Positions 63,939 to 64,000 of a stretch of 64,000 bases of DNA are shown here, piece after piece. The DNA lies in assembly GCA_964605775.1 (NCBI GenBank), contig CAZSDU010000003.1:109159-173158 (forward strand), written 5' to 3'. Source of the DNA: CAZSDU01 sp964605775 (GTDB lineage: Bacteria; Bacteroidota; Bacteroidia; Bacteroidales; FEN-979). Position 1 is the stretch's first letter; every line of letters begins with the position of its first letter. A program made the position numbers and the translations under genes. Under the pieces are notes generated by a model. It was not told where the DNA came from. It ran no database searches and saw only the letters and a program-made list of their open reading frames with translations.

Positions 63939-64000
63939 TCGGGGTGAGAAGACTCGAACTTCCGACCCCTTGCACCCCATGCAAGTACGCTAGCCAACTG
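63939..64000 (-). tRNA. tRNA-Pro(GGG), 5-prime part beyond the right edge
   Basis: On the minus strand the anticodon stem-loop is CTTGC-ATGGGGT-GCAAG, with anticodon GGG. The T arm GTCGGAAGTTCGAGTCTTC-like segment and the acceptor strand end in TCACCCCGA. The D-arm side (CAGTTGGCTAGCG) is visible up to base 64000; the 5-prime acceptor strand is cut off. CCA is not encoded. Confidence 0.9.

Noticed and set aside
63799..63993. A 64-codon frame at the right edge
   Set aside because: It runs across a terminator hairpin and into the antisense strand of tRNA-Pro.

Overview
The window is a gene-dense, moderately AT-rich piece of a Bacteroidota chromosome, most likely from an uncultured or anaerobic member of the Bacteroidia. 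Four things point there. Several proteins carry type IX secretion (T9SS) C-terminal sorting domains and one is followed by a PorP/SprF gene. There are two LruC-domain lipoproteins and the lineage-typical order hemD-DUF4271-rluA-panB. TAnnTTTG -7 promoter boxes lie before several genes, and Shine-Dalgarno sequences are mostly absent. No CRISPR array, insertion sequence, prophage or rRNA was seen. A tRNA-Pro(GGG) is cut by the right edge and radA by the left edge.

Layout. 1-4811 (minus): a compact operon of histidine kinase, LuxR-type regulator, panC, panD, a YbhN-like flippase-type membrane protein, a heptose-phosphate nucleotidyltransferase and radA. 4859-8417 (plus): a secreted M1 aminopeptidase and an MFS permease, closed by a two-way terminator. 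8473-14095 (minus): two tandem LruC-domain surface lipoproteins. 14281-17636 (plus): mnmA-like, a secreted M28 peptidase with a PDZ domain, GtrA. 17681-25340 (minus): methyltransferase, ChaN-like, cytidine deaminase, S41 protease, yidD, rnpA, hemD, DUF4271, rluA-type, panB. 25410-36447 (plus): lipoprotein, dnaK, two T9SS type A cargo proteins and a secreted protein of unknown function. 37041-53699 (plus): a 2694-residue PKD-repeat adhesin with a type B T9SS signal, its PorP/SprF partner, then, only 13 bp later, a six-gene respiratory-complex-like operon. 54354-58756: an SDR / DUF1214 / sulfotransferase / SDR cassette. 58757-63790: a broken T9SS cargo gene, another T9SS cargo gene, a diverged subtilase-like lipoprotein and a CBM9-like Gly-rich protein.

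The most notable system is 46268-53699. Its membrane arm is that of group 4 (Hyf/Hyc-type) hydrogenases and complex I, with the proton-channel Glu and Lys residues kept. In the catalytic subunit the NiFe-binding cysteines are replaced. In the small subunit three of the four ligands of the proximal (N2-type) cluster are also replaced, and the fused ferredoxin domain keeps ligands for only one cluster. It therefore looks like an energy-converting-hydrogenase-related (Ehr-type) complex with a stripped peripheral arm. A 47-codon open frame exactly bridges the gap between its last two genes.

Other points of interest: a three-module higher-order repeat in the PKD giant; an intrinsic terminator lying inside the signal-peptide codons of the gene at 34903 (with an ATA codon where a start would be expected); a sigma-54-like element before dnaK; an 8-bp tandem repeat inside the sulfotransferase gene; and an MnmA-like protein lacking one catalytic cysteine. 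All calls rest on reading the sequence and on family knowledge; no database search was run.
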